From assembly GCA_023511455.1 (NCBI GenBank), contig JAIMBJ010000002.1, positions 211,413 through 275,412 on the forward strand: 64,000 nucleotides of DNA, given 5' to 3'. Of this stretch, positions 7,835-17,120 are shown in pieces. Each line of letters starts with the position of its first letter. Within the stretch, counting starts at the first letter, position 1. Made by a program: the position numbers and the translations under genes. The notes below the pieces were generated by a model. It saw nothing but the letters and a program-made list of their open reading frames with translations, searched no databases and was not told where the DNA came from. This stretch comes from Bacillota bacterium (GTDB lineage Bacteria; Armatimonadota; HRBIN16).

Positions 7835-9823
7835 TCAGGCAGCGGGAGGCAGCAGCTCCACCCGGTTTCTGCCTCGCTGTTTCGCCAGATACAGTGCCTG
7901 ATCGGCGGCGGCAAGCAGGGTGCTCTTATCGGTGCCATGGGTGGGGTATTCTGCTACTCCCGCGCTGAAAGTTACATGGAGAATGGACGAACCGTCTACG
8001 GTCTGGAAGGGATGCCTTTCTATCACTTCGCGCAACCGTTGCGCTACCGAAGTTGCCTGCGCCAGCGCGGCCTCAGGCAAAATCACCAAAAACTCTTCGC
8101 CTCCATACCGGAAGACCAGCTCGGTCTCACGCAGGTTTTCCACCAGCAATCGGCTGACCCCCTGAAGCACAAGGTCTCCCGTCGCGTGTCCCCAGGTGTC
8201 GTTGATTTGCTTGAAATGGTCTACGTCTGCCAGTATCAGGCTGAAACGTCTGTGATATCGTTGACTGCGGCTGATCTCCTCCTCCAGCCGAATGTCCATG
8301 TATCTGCGGTTGAACAGCCCGGTCAAACCATCCGTCAGCGCCAGTAGCCCTACCGAGCGGGTAAGCCGTGACATCTCGATGACCTGCGCAAAGTGGTTGG
8401 CAGCAGATACAAGCTGCTCCAGGTGATGCTCACGGAAATAACCCGGCGTGGTGTGTGCTGCCAGCAACACGGCTTCCGCCTGTCCACGCACCATCAGGGG
8501 TGCTCCGATCAGGCTGGCGAACACCCTTCTGGAAGCATATCCAATCAGCCTCGGTTCTGACGAGGTGTGCGGCAGATAGAGGGGTTGGGCTCGGCGAGCA
8601 ATCCATCCCGCTATCCCCTCGTTCGCCTCCGGCGGCTGTTCCTCCATCAGGCGAATGGGTTCCCCTACCGAAGCAACCACCTGAAGAGTGCCTGTATCTG
8701 GATTGCGAAGATAGAGGGTGACGAATGGTGCGGATAGCAGGTCTGCCACCACAGACGTGAACTTTTTCGCGGCATCTTCTGTCGATGAGGAAACGGCAGA
8801 CAGCCTGCCTATCTCGTAGAGAGCGCTCAGGGTCCGGTTTTCCTGCTGTAAGGTGCGCAGGTAGTGGGCGGTGCGAATGGCAAGGCACACGGTGTTTCGC
8901 ATCTGTTGAAGGCGTTCCCGAACAAGGGCTTCATCGTTCACATCCTGCCAGCCGAAAAGCGCAATCGCTCCGACGAGCCCCTGCTCGTCATGCAGCACAG
9001 AGGTCAGCGTGTTCTCACCAAGCGACTGCACGGCGTGGTTGAGCCGCTCTCCCACATCCGACGGAGATAGTCTGGTCACCTGCGCGGAAGGAGAAAGAGC
9101 CACACTGGACAGCATGTCCTGCCTCGTGGTAGCGTGAGCCAGGCGCAAAGAAGATGTGTATTCGTCGAAAAGCCACAGCGCGCCCTCCGGCGCACCGGTG
9201 GCATCTCGCAGGATAAACAGTATTTGACGCGCAAAGTCGTCGAGCTCTTTCGTGGTGACGGCGGTTTGAAGGACTTGCAGGCGCGCACGGTCCAGCTGGT
9301 GCCGTGCCATCTGCTGCCGATGGGCGCCAACCAGTTCCTGATACTGATACCTCAGCTGGCGGTGTGCCTCCCGCTCCTGCTCCCATTGCTCGCGCAACGC
9401 ATCGGGTAAAGGCAGCATCAGGTCGCTCTCTTCTTCATATGCGGTTCGTTCCGCCAGAGTGAATCCAAGATACAGCCACAGCATCCCAAACAGCACTGCC
9501 CACCACACAAAGAGGTTGTCCGCCCGCCAGGCATAGATGAAAGGAGCCGGGATCAAGAGAAAAGCCAACGAACGCGCGTAACCCCGGTGCACGGCGATGA
9601 CCCAGGCGCTGAGCGGTAACCACATGGGGGAATAGACCTGCAGGACAGACGCCGCCACAACATCCAGAAATGCTGCCAGCCTGCTTTGCGGCTTCACCGC
9701 CACAAGCAGCAATACCCCTCCTGCCACGCCAGTAAAGAGCTGTTGCGCAGGCGTGGCATACCAGCTCGACGCCAGTACCGCCAGCGCGAGCATCAAACGC
9801 ACAGCCAGTTGAGAGATGTTCAT
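7835..9823 (-). CDS. Membrane-anchored GAF-GGDEF diguanylate cyclase
   Basis: A 662-residue sensor protein. The first ~125 residues form several hydrophobic helices. A charged coiled-coil follows (about 140-190), then two GAF-like sensor domains (about 190-330 and 340-480), then a C-terminal GGDEF domain. The active-site signature is YGGEEF, with 'ADVDHFKQINDTWGHATGD' upstream, so it should make c-di-GMP from GTP. Five residues before the signature the inhibitory RxxD site reads RETE, so product inhibition may be weak. The ATG overlaps the stop of the formimidoyltransferase gene (ATGA), implying translational coupling. What the GAF domains bind is unknown. Confidence 0.9.
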   Translation of the reverse strand: MNISQLAVRLMLALAVLASSWYATPAQQLFTGVAGGVLLLVAVKPQSRLAAFLDVVAASVLQVYSPMWLPLSAWVIAVHRGYARSLAFLLIPAPFIYAWRADNLFVWWAVLFGMLWLYLGFTLAERTAYEEESDLMLPLPDALREQWEQEREAHRQLRYQYQELVGAHRQQMARHQLDRARLQVLQTAVTTKELDDFARQILFILRDATGAPEGALWLFDEYTSSLRLAHATTRQDMLSSVALSPSAQVTRLSPSDVGERLNHAVQSLGENTLTSVLHDEQGLVGAIALFGWQDVNDEALVRERLQQMRNTVCLAIRTAHYLRTLQQENRTLSALYEIGRLSAVSSSTEDAAKKFTSVVADLLSAPFVTLYLRNPDTGTLQVVASVGEPIRLMEEQPPEANEGIAGWIARRAQPLYLPHTSSEPRLIGYASRRVFASLIGAPLMVRGQAEAVLLAAHTTPGYFREHHLEQLVSAANHFAQVIEMSRLTRSVGLLALTDGLTGLFNRRYMDIRLEEEISRSQRYHRRFSLILADVDHFKQINDTWGHATGDLVLQGVSRLLVENLRETELVFRYGGEEFLVILPEAALAQATSVAQRLREVIERHPFQTVDGSSILHVTFSAGVAEYPTHGTDKSTLLAAADQALYLAKQRGRNRVELLPPAA

Positions 9824-10737
9824 GGGTTCCATTCAGGGTCCAGCCAGAGGTCCAGAATATGCTCCTCGTTGAGCGCAGGGTTCTGCAGGCAGTGAGCTGC
9901 CACTCCGGCGATTGCAGACGCCGGTGCAACGCCTATCAGCTCCGTTTCCATGACCCGCGCACCTTGCTCGTCTGCCAGCCTCCGTACATAATCCAGCACC
10001 CACCATAACGGGCTCTGTTCAGGCTGTGTGAGATTCAACGATACCTGCGCAACGCCTCGCGAAGCGAGAAACAACCCCAGTGCCCGCACTCCCGCCAGCT
10101 GGGGAATGCGCTCACGTTCATGGCGGATGGTGCGTGCGATGTGCTGTGCTACCTCTACACGGTCGGTGTTGAGGTTAATGTTGAACGCAATCAGAGGTCC
10201 GCGCGCGCCCACGATTGCCGCTCCCGCTGTGGGGTGCAGGAACGCGGGACCTGCATCCGGTGCACGGTCGCCGGTCAGCGCGCGCCCTGCCCATCTTTCG
10301 AACCCCCCGCGACGGATGGTCGGCAGGTCCGCAGGTCTGCCGGGCAATGCGGCGTGTTCGTAGAAATACACCGGTACCTGCAGGTCGTTTGCAATGCGGT
10401 ATCCCGTTTCACGGGCGATGTGCGCACAGTCCGACATCGGCACGTTTCGGAGTGGGATAAAGGGCATCACGTCTATCGCACCGATGCGGGGGTGCACCCC
10501 CTGATGAGAACGCAGGTCGATACGCTCTACGGCTACCTGTGCACAGCGAAAAGCGGCTTCTGCGACTGCGTCTGGCTCGCCCAAAAAGGTCAGCACCGTG
10601 CGATGATGGTCGGGGTCTGCCGATACATTCACCAGCCGAACGCCGGGCACTTCACGTACCGCCTGTGTCAGCGCATGGATGGTATCACCGTTGCGCCCTT
10701 CGCTGAAATTGGGCACACATTCGATCACCCGTCGCAT
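9820..10737 (-). CDS. ftcD: Glutamate formimidoyltransferase
   Basis: A 305-residue protein matching the formiminotransferase half of FtcD only; the cyclodeaminase half is absent. It transfers a formimino group from N-formimino-glutamate to tetrahydrofolate, linking histidine degradation to one-carbon metabolism. Typical segments are 'ECVPNFSEGR' at the N-terminus, 'HPRIGAIDVMPFIPL' with the catalytic histidine, and 'INLNT' in the second subdomain. The ribosome-binding site GAGGAGAG precedes the ATG. Pairing with a diguanylate cyclase by a 4-nt overlap is unusual. Single-domain FtcD-like proteins may have other roles, so the reaction is inferred from family. Confidence 0.87.
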   Translation of the reverse strand: MRRVIECVPNFSEGRNGDTIHALTQAVREVPGVRLVNVSADPDHHRTVLTFLGEPDAVAEAAFRCAQVAVERIDLRSHQGVHPRIGAIDVMPFIPLRNVPMSDCAHIARETGYRIANDLQVPVYFYEHAALPGRPADLPTIRRGGFERWAGRALTGDRAPDAGPAFLHPTAGAAIVGARGPLIAFNINLNTDRVEVAQHIARTIRHERERIPQLAGVRALGLFLASRGVAQVSLNLTQPEQSPLWWVLDYVRRLADEQGARVMETELIGVAPASAIAGVAAHCLQNPALNEEHILDLWLDPEWNP

Positions 10738-10889
10738 AGGTGTGAGAACTCTCCTCTGCTAAGATATTCGGTGAAAACAGCCAGATTCATGATAACCGAT
10801 GTCGCTCGTGCCTCGTCTGTAAAAGTGAAAAACCGCGACCGGCAAAGTGCGGAAAAACAACTTTTTTAGCAGAATCACCGGCAAACTTC

Positions 10890-10918
10890 TTGACGTTTGC
10901 GCAAGGTCGTGGTATAGT
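10890..10918 (+). promoter_or_regulatory. Strong promoter for the SLH-porin leader transcript
   Basis: TTGACG (10890-10895), a 17-bp spacer and TATAGT (10913-10918) form a near-consensus housekeeping promoter. Transcription would start near 10925, giving an untranslated leader of about 225 nt before the SLH gene. Confidence 0.75.
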
Positions 10919-10936
10919 AGTAGTGAACTCGGTAAG

Positions 10937-11105
10937 GCATTTCCACCGCGAAAGCGGTGAATGCATATCGGGGCACTCTCTGAGAAGAACAGAGGATCGC
11001 CTGAGGCGATAGGGAGGCGTGCGCTGGAGGTAACCCTGGAGGCTCCGCGAAGCGAACTCCCCCAGCCGAAAGGCAACCCTCTCTGTTCCGGGAAGTGAGT
11101 GCTCC
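10937..11105 (+). ncRNA. Structured 5' leader RNA of the SLH-porin gene
   Basis: The leader folds on paper into a branched structure. A separate hairpin (10937-10964) has a CACCGC stem capped by a GAAA tetraloop. A closing stem pairs 10970-10978 with 11097-11105. Inside it, GAACAGAG (10987-10994) pairs with CTCTGTTC (11081-11088), enclosing hairpins at 10996-11010 and 11065-11074 and a GGGAG/CTCCC helix (11012-11016 with 11057-11061). The 3' strand of the closing stem can instead form a local hairpin with GGCAC at 11110-11114, so two exclusive folds are possible, as in a switch. I could not match it to a known riboswitch class. Alternatives are an mRNA-stabilising leader for a very abundant protein. 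Confidence 0.6.
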
Positions 11106-11150
11106 GAAAGGCACGTTACACTTCCATTAAGGAACAAGGAGGAGGGTACG

Positions 11151-13076
11151 ATGAAACGTCTGTTGATCGGCTTGGGTGTCGCCATCGCGATTACCTTCGC
11201 TGGCAACGCCTGGGCACAGGTGCCTCCCGATGTTCCACCCGGGCACTGGGCTTACGACGCCATCGAGGAGCTGTTTGACCTCGGTGTGCTGAAGGGCTAC
11301 CCGGATGGGACGTTTAAGGGCAAGGTGCCGCTGACCCGCTACGAGTTCGCCATCGCTATCCGTGATGCGCTCGCAGCGATTCGTCAGCAGATCGATGAAG
11401 TGCGGGCACAGATCCCGAGGGGTCAGCCCACGCAGCCTTCTCAGCCAACTCCGCCCACGCAGCCCGGTATCACTGCGGAGGAGCGCGCCAAGCTGCAGGC
11501 TATCCCGGCAGATACCGCGCAGAGGCTGCAGAGGCTGGAGGAAGCAATCGCCCGCATCAACCGCCTCGCCACGGAGTTCCAGGATGAGATGGCTTCGCTG
11601 GGCGTGGATGTGGAATCCGCCAAGCGCGACCTCGCCAACCTCCGCAGGCGTGTGGAGGCGATCGAGGAAGAGATGAAGCGCTTCCGCATCACGGGTGATG
11701 TGACCTTCGTGGTGCGTGGCACCAACAGCATCGACGACCGCACTGCCATCGACCTGAACGCTCAGCCGACCGCACCTGGTGGCTTGCTGGGCAACATCGA
11801 CGTGCTGCATGAGCTCGGGCTGAACATCAGCAGCAAGCTCAGCGACACCGCTTCCGCCGATGTGAGCCTGGTGGTCGGCAACTGGCTGCCCTACCTCGGT
11901 TCGGCATCGCAGTTCGGTGCCCGACCGGCAGCGACCAACACCGACATCGTGCTGTGGAAAGCCGCGGTCAACGCGCCGATTAGCGTGTTCGGCACCGAGG
12001 TCAACCTGACCATCGGTCGCTTCGAGAACCGCACCCACCCGTTGACCCTGTGGCGACCCGATGTGGATGTCTACACCACCATCGACCGCTACGACAACGG
12101 CTACTACAGCATGGACGGTGCCAAAGCGACCATCGGCATCGGCTCGGTGCAAATCGGGCTGTTTGCCGCCCGCAACAGCAACGTGAACACCAACAACGGC
12201 ACGAACTTCATGTCGCTGAACGGCGGCATCGGCGCCACCCCGAACATTGCCGCAGCTCACCCAACTACCGGCACGGTAGCGGGCATCGGCGCGTTTGATA
12301 ACAGCGCAGGTGCCACCCTGGAAGTAAACCTCGGCGAGAAGGTGAGCCTGAGCGCTGAAGTGATTACCGCCAAGCGGGGTACCACCAATGTGGCTCCGTT
12401 CGGCAACGTGAACCGCCTGAACGTCTACGGTGGTCACCTGAAGGCGAACCTGATCGACCGACTGACCATCACCGCCGACTACGCCCAGAGCGACCTGCTG
12501 CTGCAGGAAGACAACGTCAACAACAAGGACAACTGGGCGTTGCTGGTGGGTGTTGGCTACACCTTCAGCGAGAACCTGTCGCTGAGCGCAGGCTATCGCG
12601 AGGTGCGCCCGTACTTCGCCGCCCCCGGCTACTGGGGCCGCATCGGTTACTGGCACAACCCGACCGACATCAAAGGCGCGGATGTCGCGCTGGCGTGGAA
12701 GCTGGGTGCGTTCGCCATCGATGCGAAGGGTGGCTTCTACAAGGGTAGCGACCGCCCGGCGAGCTTCGTCGGCAAGGATGACGAGATTACTCACATCGCC
12801 GCCGGCGTGCTGTGGAACGCCAGCGAGAAGCTGAACCTGAACGTCTCTTACGAGGGCGTTCTGTGGAACCTCAAGACCTCCGCAGCCGGCGCGAAGCCGA
12901 CGGAGAACTACGTCACGCTGGGCGTGGACTACAAGGTGAGCGACAACGCGCTGCTCAAACTGCTCTACCAGGTCGTGGACTTCAACGCCAAGGGTGTCGC
13001 CGCATGGCGCGTGATCCCCGGCGACGACAAAGCCCGCGCTGGTGTGGCAGTGGCCCAGTTCAGCGTGAAGTTCTAA
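11151..13076 (+). CDS. SLH-domain outer-membrane beta-barrel protein (OmpM/SomA-like), paralogue 1
   Basis: A 641-residue exported protein. It has a signal peptide ending near NAWAQ (residue 23), one SLH domain (about 27-75; GHWAYDAIEELFDLGVLKGY), a Pro/Thr/Gln linker (about 92-105), a coiled-coil (about 110-185) and a long beta-rich barrel. The chain ends in phenylalanine (QFSVKF), the usual C-terminal mark of outer-membrane barrels. Proteins of this design tether the outer membrane to peptidoglycan-linked polymers and act as porins in Negativicutes, Thermus and cyanobacteria. The ATG follows GGAGGAGGG, and the strong promoter and long leader suggest high expression. Paralogue 2 follows after a terminator. 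Confidence 0.85.
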   Translation: MKRLLIGLGVAIAITFAGNAWAQVPPDVPPGHWAYDAIEELFDLGVLKGYPDGTFKGKVPLTRYEFAIAIRDALAAIRQQIDEVRAQIPRGQPTQPSQPTPPTQPGITAEERAKLQAIPADTAQRLQRLEEAIARINRLATEFQDEMASLGVDVESAKRDLANLRRRVEAIEEEMKRFRITGDVTFVVRGTNSIDDRTAIDLNAQPTAPGGLLGNIDVLHELGLNISSKLSDTASADVSLVVGNWLPYLGSASQFGARPAATNTDIVLWKAAVNAPISVFGTEVNLTIGRFENRTHPLTLWRPDVDVYTTIDRYDNGYYSMDGAKATIGIGSVQIGLFAARNSNVNTNNGTNFMSLNGGIGATPNIAAAHPTTGTVAGIGAFDNSAGATLEVNLGEKVSLSAEVITAKRGTTNVAPFGNVNRLNVYGGHLKANLIDRLTITADYAQSDLLLQEDNVNNKDNWALLVGVGYTFSENLSLSAGYREVRPYFAAPGYWGRIGYWHNPTDIKGADVALAWKLGAFAIDAKGGFYKGSDRPASFVGKDDEITHIAAGVLWNASEKLNLNVSYEGVLWNLKTSAAGAKPTENYVTLGVDYKVSDNALLKLLYQVVDFNAKGVAAWRVIPGDDKARAGVAVAQFSVKF

Positions 13077-13095
13077 CCTGAAACCGCGCAGTCAA

Positions 13096-13123
13096 CCCCC
13101 TCCGGCAAGCCGGAGGGGGTTTT
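13096..13123 (+). terminator. Rho-independent terminator after SLH paralogue 1
   Basis: CCCCCTCCGG and CCGGAGGGGG flank a CAAG loop and are followed by TTTT. It lies 20 nt after the stop codon, so the two SLH genes are separate transcription units or are joined only by read-through. Confidence 0.9.
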
Positions 13124-13264
13124 CGTTTGGTATGCCCTGTGAGGACGCGATGCTCCCAAAGGGAAACGCTGTGCCAGACTGCTAACCCGAAAACGCAGGA
13201 CTTCCCTGCGTTCTGCCGAATCACTACTTCACCTTGATTCTTCACCAGGACAGGAGGTGCACTG

Positions 13265-15244
13265 ATGAATCGTCTGGTGCCGCCTGTGGTTTTTCTTGTC
13301 GTCCTGTGGACATGTGCGGTGGCTCTGGCTCAGCAGGACGTCCCGTCCGGGCACTGGGCATACGACGCCGTTCAATCTTTGATGCGGGAGGGCATTCTGA
13401 AGGGATACCCGGATGGCTCTTTTCGCGGTCAAAAGCCCGTTACGCGCTACGAGTTCGCCGTTGCCCTGCGCGATGCCCTTCAGGAAATGAGAAACCGCGT
13501 CAATGCTTTGAGGGACGAATGGAGGCAGCGCATTCTGCTACCCCCTCCCCCTGTCATTACTCCGCCGCCTCCTGCCGTCGATGCTGTCGCCGTTGACGCC
13601 GACCGGGAGAAGCTGAAGCAGATTCCCGAGGATACGGCGCAGCGGTTGCTCAGGCTGGAGGAACAGATGCGCATCCTGAATCAGCTGCTGGAGGAGTTCG
13701 GACGCGATTTGCAGACCATCGGCGAGGACGTTCGCCGTCTGCGGAGGGAACTCTCCGGGGCACAGAGCCAGGTTCGCTCGCTGGAACAGCAGCTGCGCCA
13801 GCGTGTGCGGGTCAGCGGTACCGTCGACCTCGTCGGCCGAGGGGCGCACGGGATAGACCACAAGGGCTTTGTGGACCAGAACGGCTATGCGTCCAGCGGC
13901 GGGCTGTTGAACAACGCCGAGGTGACCCATGAGCTGAACCTGCAGGTGTCTGCCGAGGTCGCCCCTGCCATCCGCGCGGAGGCAGCGCTTGTGGCAGGCA
14001 ACTACCTCACTTACGTCCGCTCGGCGTCTCACTTTGCAAACGCCCCGCAACGCAGCCCGGGTGCCACCGACTTCCTGCTGTGGAAAGCAGGGATACGCGT
14101 GCCGGTAAGCCTGTTTGGCAGGCAGGGTAGCCTGTTGGTGGGCAGGATAGAGAACCGAATGACCCCTTTAACCCTGTGGAGGCCGGATGTCGATGTGTAT
14201 ACCCTGCTCCCGCGCTATGATGGCGGTTATTACAGCATGGACGGGCTGAAGTTCCGGCTGGACACCGATTTGGTGAGCATCATGCTCTACGCTGCCGAAC
14301 ACGATACGGTGAACACCAACCTCCTGCCCGACTTCATGCGCGTCTCTGCTGGCAACGACGCAGTCAACCTCTTCCAGCCCGGTAACCCCCTGCGCCAGCG
14401 TCCCAACCGCATTCCCTACGGCATCGTCCATGCCCGGCACAGCGCAGGGGCCTCCGCAACGGTGCGGCTGGGAAATACCGTCGCTGTAGGGGCACAGTTT
14501 CTCACCATCGACGCTGGACGAGACATTCCGACCGCCTTCGGCGCGGTCAATGGGGTGAATGTATGGGGGTGGCAGGCAGAGTACAAACCCTCCGACCGGT
14601 GGCAGTTCGCCGCCGTCTATTCGCAGAGTGACCTCGTGCATCATGGCGATACCCGTCTGAACCGCGATAACTGGGCGTTTTCCGCAAGAGTGCAATACAG
14701 TCCAGATGAAACGACTTCCTTGTGGCTGGGATACCGCGATTTTCGCCCCTACTTTGCACCCCCTGGCTACTGGGGGCGTATCGGCTACTGGCATAACCCC
14801 ACCGACCTGCGCGGCATCGACGCGGGCTACAGAGCCCGCATCGGCAGCGTGGCAGTAGATGCACGCGGAGGCTTTTACTCCGGCACCGGTAAAGCCGCGC
14901 CTCCTGCAGGTTTCGGCAGCGACGACGGGGTGGTGCACCTCGCGCTCAACGCGCAATGGCGGGCTCGTCCCCGCTGGCGGATTGGGCTGAGTTATGAGGG
15001 TGCATTCTGGAACCTGAAGGATGTACAGCGTTTCAACCCCGCTGCAGGATTGTCTGCACCAGGCAAGCCAAGGGAGCACTACGCCACACTGAGCCTGTGG
15101 TACGACCTCAGTGAGGATACCGTTCTGCGCGCGTTGTATCAGTCGGTTTTTTATGACGCCGCCGGCGTAACCTCCTACTCCCTGCTGGGTAGCAATAAAG
15201 AGCACGGCGGCGTGGCTGTTATCCAGCTCAGCACGGCATTTTGA
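13265..15244 (+). CDS. SLH-domain outer-membrane beta-barrel protein, paralogue 2
   Basis: A 659-residue paralogue of the preceding gene with the same layout: signal peptide (to about ALAQ, residue 22), SLH domain (GHWAYDAVQSLMREGILKGY), Pro-rich linker, coiled-coil and barrel ending QLSTAF. Several barrel segments are shared almost word for word, for example 'TLWRPDVDVYT' and 'PGYWGRIGYWHNPTD'. It has its own ribosome-binding site (CAGGAGGTG) but no long folded leader, so expression probably differs from paralogue 1. It may be an alternative porin used under other conditions, or assemble with the first. The substrate range is unknown. Confidence 0.85.
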   Translation: MNRLVPPVVFLVVLWTCAVALAQQDVPSGHWAYDAVQSLMREGILKGYPDGSFRGQKPVTRYEFAVALRDALQEMRNRVNALRDEWRQRILLPPPPVITPPPPAVDAVAVDADREKLKQIPEDTAQRLLRLEEQMRILNQLLEEFGRDLQTIGEDVRRLRRELSGAQSQVRSLEQQLRQRVRVSGTVDLVGRGAHGIDHKGFVDQNGYASSGGLLNNAEVTHELNLQVSAEVAPAIRAEAALVAGNYLTYVRSASHFANAPQRSPGATDFLLWKAGIRVPVSLFGRQGSLLVGRIENRMTPLTLWRPDVDVYTLLPRYDGGYYSMDGLKFRLDTDLVSIMLYAAEHDTVNTNLLPDFMRVSAGNDAVNLFQPGNPLRQRPNRIPYGIVHARHSAGASATVRLGNTVAVGAQFLTIDAGRDIPTAFGAVNGVNVWGWQAEYKPSDRWQFAAVYSQSDLVHHGDTRLNRDNWAFSARVQYSPDETTSLWLGYRDFRPYFAPPGYWGRIGYWHNPTDLRGIDAGYRARIGSVAVDARGGFYSGTGKAAPPAGFGSDDGVVHLALNAQWRARPRWRIGLSYEGAFWNLKDVQRFNPAAGLSAPGKPREHYATLSLWYDLSEDTVLRALYQSVFYDAAGVTSYSLLGSNKEHGGVAVIQLSTAF

Positions 15245-15330
15245 GACGCTACAGGAATCCGTCCGCTTCGGGTTAAAATATGGAGAACAAGAGGAAGGTG
15301 TAGAACACTCAGGGGAGGCAACGAAAGCGG

Positions 15331-17004
15331 ATGTCGATGAACGGCAACGGAGAAAAACGCGAACACTGGGGAACTCGTATTGGATTGGTTCTGGCGATGG
15401 CAGGCAATGCCATCGGGCTGGGCAACTTTTTGCGCTTTCCGGGGCAGGCAGCGGCAAACGGCGGAGGGGCGTTCCTCATTCCCTACTTTATCTGCCTGTT
15501 GCTCATGGCGATTCCGCTGATGTGGCTGGAATGGACACAGGGGCGCTATGGCGGCGTGCGCGGACACGGCACGACCCCGGCGATGTTTCAACTCATGTGG
15601 AAAAACCCAATCGCCAAATACCTCGGCGTGCTCGGGCTTTTTATCCCCACCATCATCCTGTTCTATTACTCATACATCGGCTCGTGGGCCTTGGGCTTCA
15701 GCATCAAAACTCTGCTGGGGCAGACGCCGCACGTGGAGAGAATCCAGCTCCACGAGGGGATGAGTGCGGACGAGATTTCGCAAACCGTGTTGAACCCATA
15801 TAACGAGTTCCTGGGGAGCTATACTGGTGCAGGGGACGGTGGCATGTGGCTCCGTCCCGAGGCATTTACCCTGTTCGTTTTTGCGATTGTCTATTTCCTC
15901 ACGTTGTGGCTCATGGCGCGCGGCGTGTCGGGAGGTATCGAGGCACTAGCGAAGGTGGCGATGCCGCTGTTGTTCATTCTTGCCATCGGGCTGGTAGTGC
16001 GGGTTTTTACTCTGGGACACCCTGTCTCCAGAGAGTACGGGGTCATGGATGGCATCGCCTTCCTGTGGGAACCCAAATGGTATGTGGAGCGAGATGGGCA
16101 ACAGGTGTTCGTGCTTCTGGACTCCAAGACCTGGCTGGCAGCGGCGGGGCAGGTGTTTTTCTCGCTGAGTTTGGGCATGGGTGCTATCCAGTGTTATGCC
16201 TCCTATTTGCGCCGCAAGGACGATGTAACCCTCACGGGACTCTCGACGAGCGCATCGAACAGCTTTGCCGAGGTGGTGCTGGGTGCCTCCATTGCGCTGC
16301 CAGCGGCATCGGCTTTCTTCGGGGTGGCGGCAGCGCAGATGATTGCCTCCAAAGGCAGTTTCTATTTGGGCTTCGTGTCGATGCCCGCCATCTTCAGTTT
16401 TCTGCCCGCAGGCAACGTGCTGGGGTTCCTGTGGTTCCTGCTGCTGTTCTTCGCCGCGATGACCTCTATCGTCGCCATGTGCCAGCCGATTATCGCATTC
16501 CTGGAAGACGAGTTCGGCATGAGCCGAACTCGCGCCGTTGCCGCGATGGGGCTGTTGTGGCTGATTGGCGTGCAGTTCGCCATCTGGGTCAACGGCGGAG
16601 TGGATGTGTACGACTTCTGGTCGAGCACCTTCGGTCCGCCGCTGATGGCATTGATCGAGGTGGTCATCCTGATGTGGATTTTCGGCGCGGACAAAGTATG
16701 GCAGGAGATGCACGAAGGGGCGTTGCTGCGTGTGCCGCGCTTCTTCTACTACTGCGCCAAGTACGTGACCCCGATTTTCCTTATCGCGATACTGGGCACG
16801 TGGTTCTACGAGAACGTCATCCGCCCGCTGCTGAGCGGTGAGCTCTTTACCCGCCCGATAGAAGCAGCCGGTCTGGAGGTGGGCTGGCATATCTGGATGG
16901 TGCGTGGCTTCGTCATTCTGGTGTTTCTGCTGCAGGTGTTCGCCGTCTGGTATGCGTGGAACGTGCGCAAGAGTATGCAACGTGCGGAGGTGCTTCCTGA
17001 ATGA
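15331..17004 (+). CDS. Sodium-dependent amino-acid symporter of the NSS (SNF) family
   Basis: A 557-residue polytopic membrane protein with the NSS fold (about 12 helices). TM1 carries the unwound substrate/sodium segment 'GNAIGLGNFLRFP', typical of LeuT/MetP-like proteins. Other family segments such as 'GGAFLIPYFICLLLMAIPLMW' follow in TM2, and a serine-rich TM6-TM8 region is present. It should import a neutral amino acid with sodium. The next gene encodes a MetS-like small subunit overlapping by 4 nt, as in the MetPS transporter. The co-directional glycine-cleavage genes downstream make glycine, serine or alanine attractive substrates, but that is inference from position. Confidence 0.88.
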   Translation: MSMNGNGEKREHWGTRIGLVLAMAGNAIGLGNFLRFPGQAAANGGGAFLIPYFICLLLMAIPLMWLEWTQGRYGGVRGHGTTPAMFQLMWKNPIAKYLGVLGLFIPTIILFYYSYIGSWALGFSIKTLLGQTPHVERIQLHEGMSADEISQTVLNPYNEFLGSYTGAGDGGMWLRPEAFTLFVFAIVYFLTLWLMARGVSGGIEALAKVAMPLLFILAIGLVVRVFTLGHPVSREYGVMDGIAFLWEPKWYVERDGQQVFVLLDSKTWLAAAGQVFFSLSLGMGAIQCYASYLRRKDDVTLTGLSTSASNSFAEVVLGASIALPAASAFFGVAAAQMIASKGSFYLGFVSMPAIFSFLPAGNVLGFLWFLLLFFAAMTSIVAMCQPIIAFLEDEFGMSRTRAVAAMGLLWLIGVQFAIWVNGGVDVYDFWSSTFGPPLMALIEVVILMWIFGADKVWQEMHEGALLRVPRFFYYCAKYVTPIFLIAILGTWFYENVIRPLLSGELFTRPIEAAGLEVGWHIWMVRGFVILVFLLQVFAVWYAWNVRKSMQRAEVLPE

Positions 17005-17120
17005 ACTGGCAAGGCTGGGTATTTATGTTAAGCGCATGGACGTTTTTTACCGTGCTGCTGATATATTGTTTCTACCGCATCCTGTTTGGCGATTCCGGAC
17101 AGGGGCGTGATGGCACTTGA
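17001..17120 (+). CDS. MetS-like small subunit of the NSS transporter
   Basis: A 39-residue protein starting with ATG inside the transporter stop codon (ATGA overlap). It begins MNWQGWVFMLSAWTFF, continues as one transmembrane helix ending in IYCFYRIL, and has a short polar tail. This is the layout of the MetS family: one helix, a tryptophan/phenylalanine-rich start and an aromatic-Tyr-Arg membrane exit. In Corynebacterium the small MetS protein is needed for transport by its NSS partner MetP. The tight overlap supports co-translation with the symporter. It is short enough to be missed by automatic gene finders. Confidence 0.72.
   Translation: MNWQGWVFMLSAWTFFTVLLIYCFYRILFGDSGQGRDGT

Noticed and set aside
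10937..11105. Assignment of the SLH leader to the c-di-AMP (ydaO) or SAM riboswitch
   Set aside because: Isolated words such as ATAGGGAG and GGCAACC look similar, but the order and full core motifs do not fit either class.
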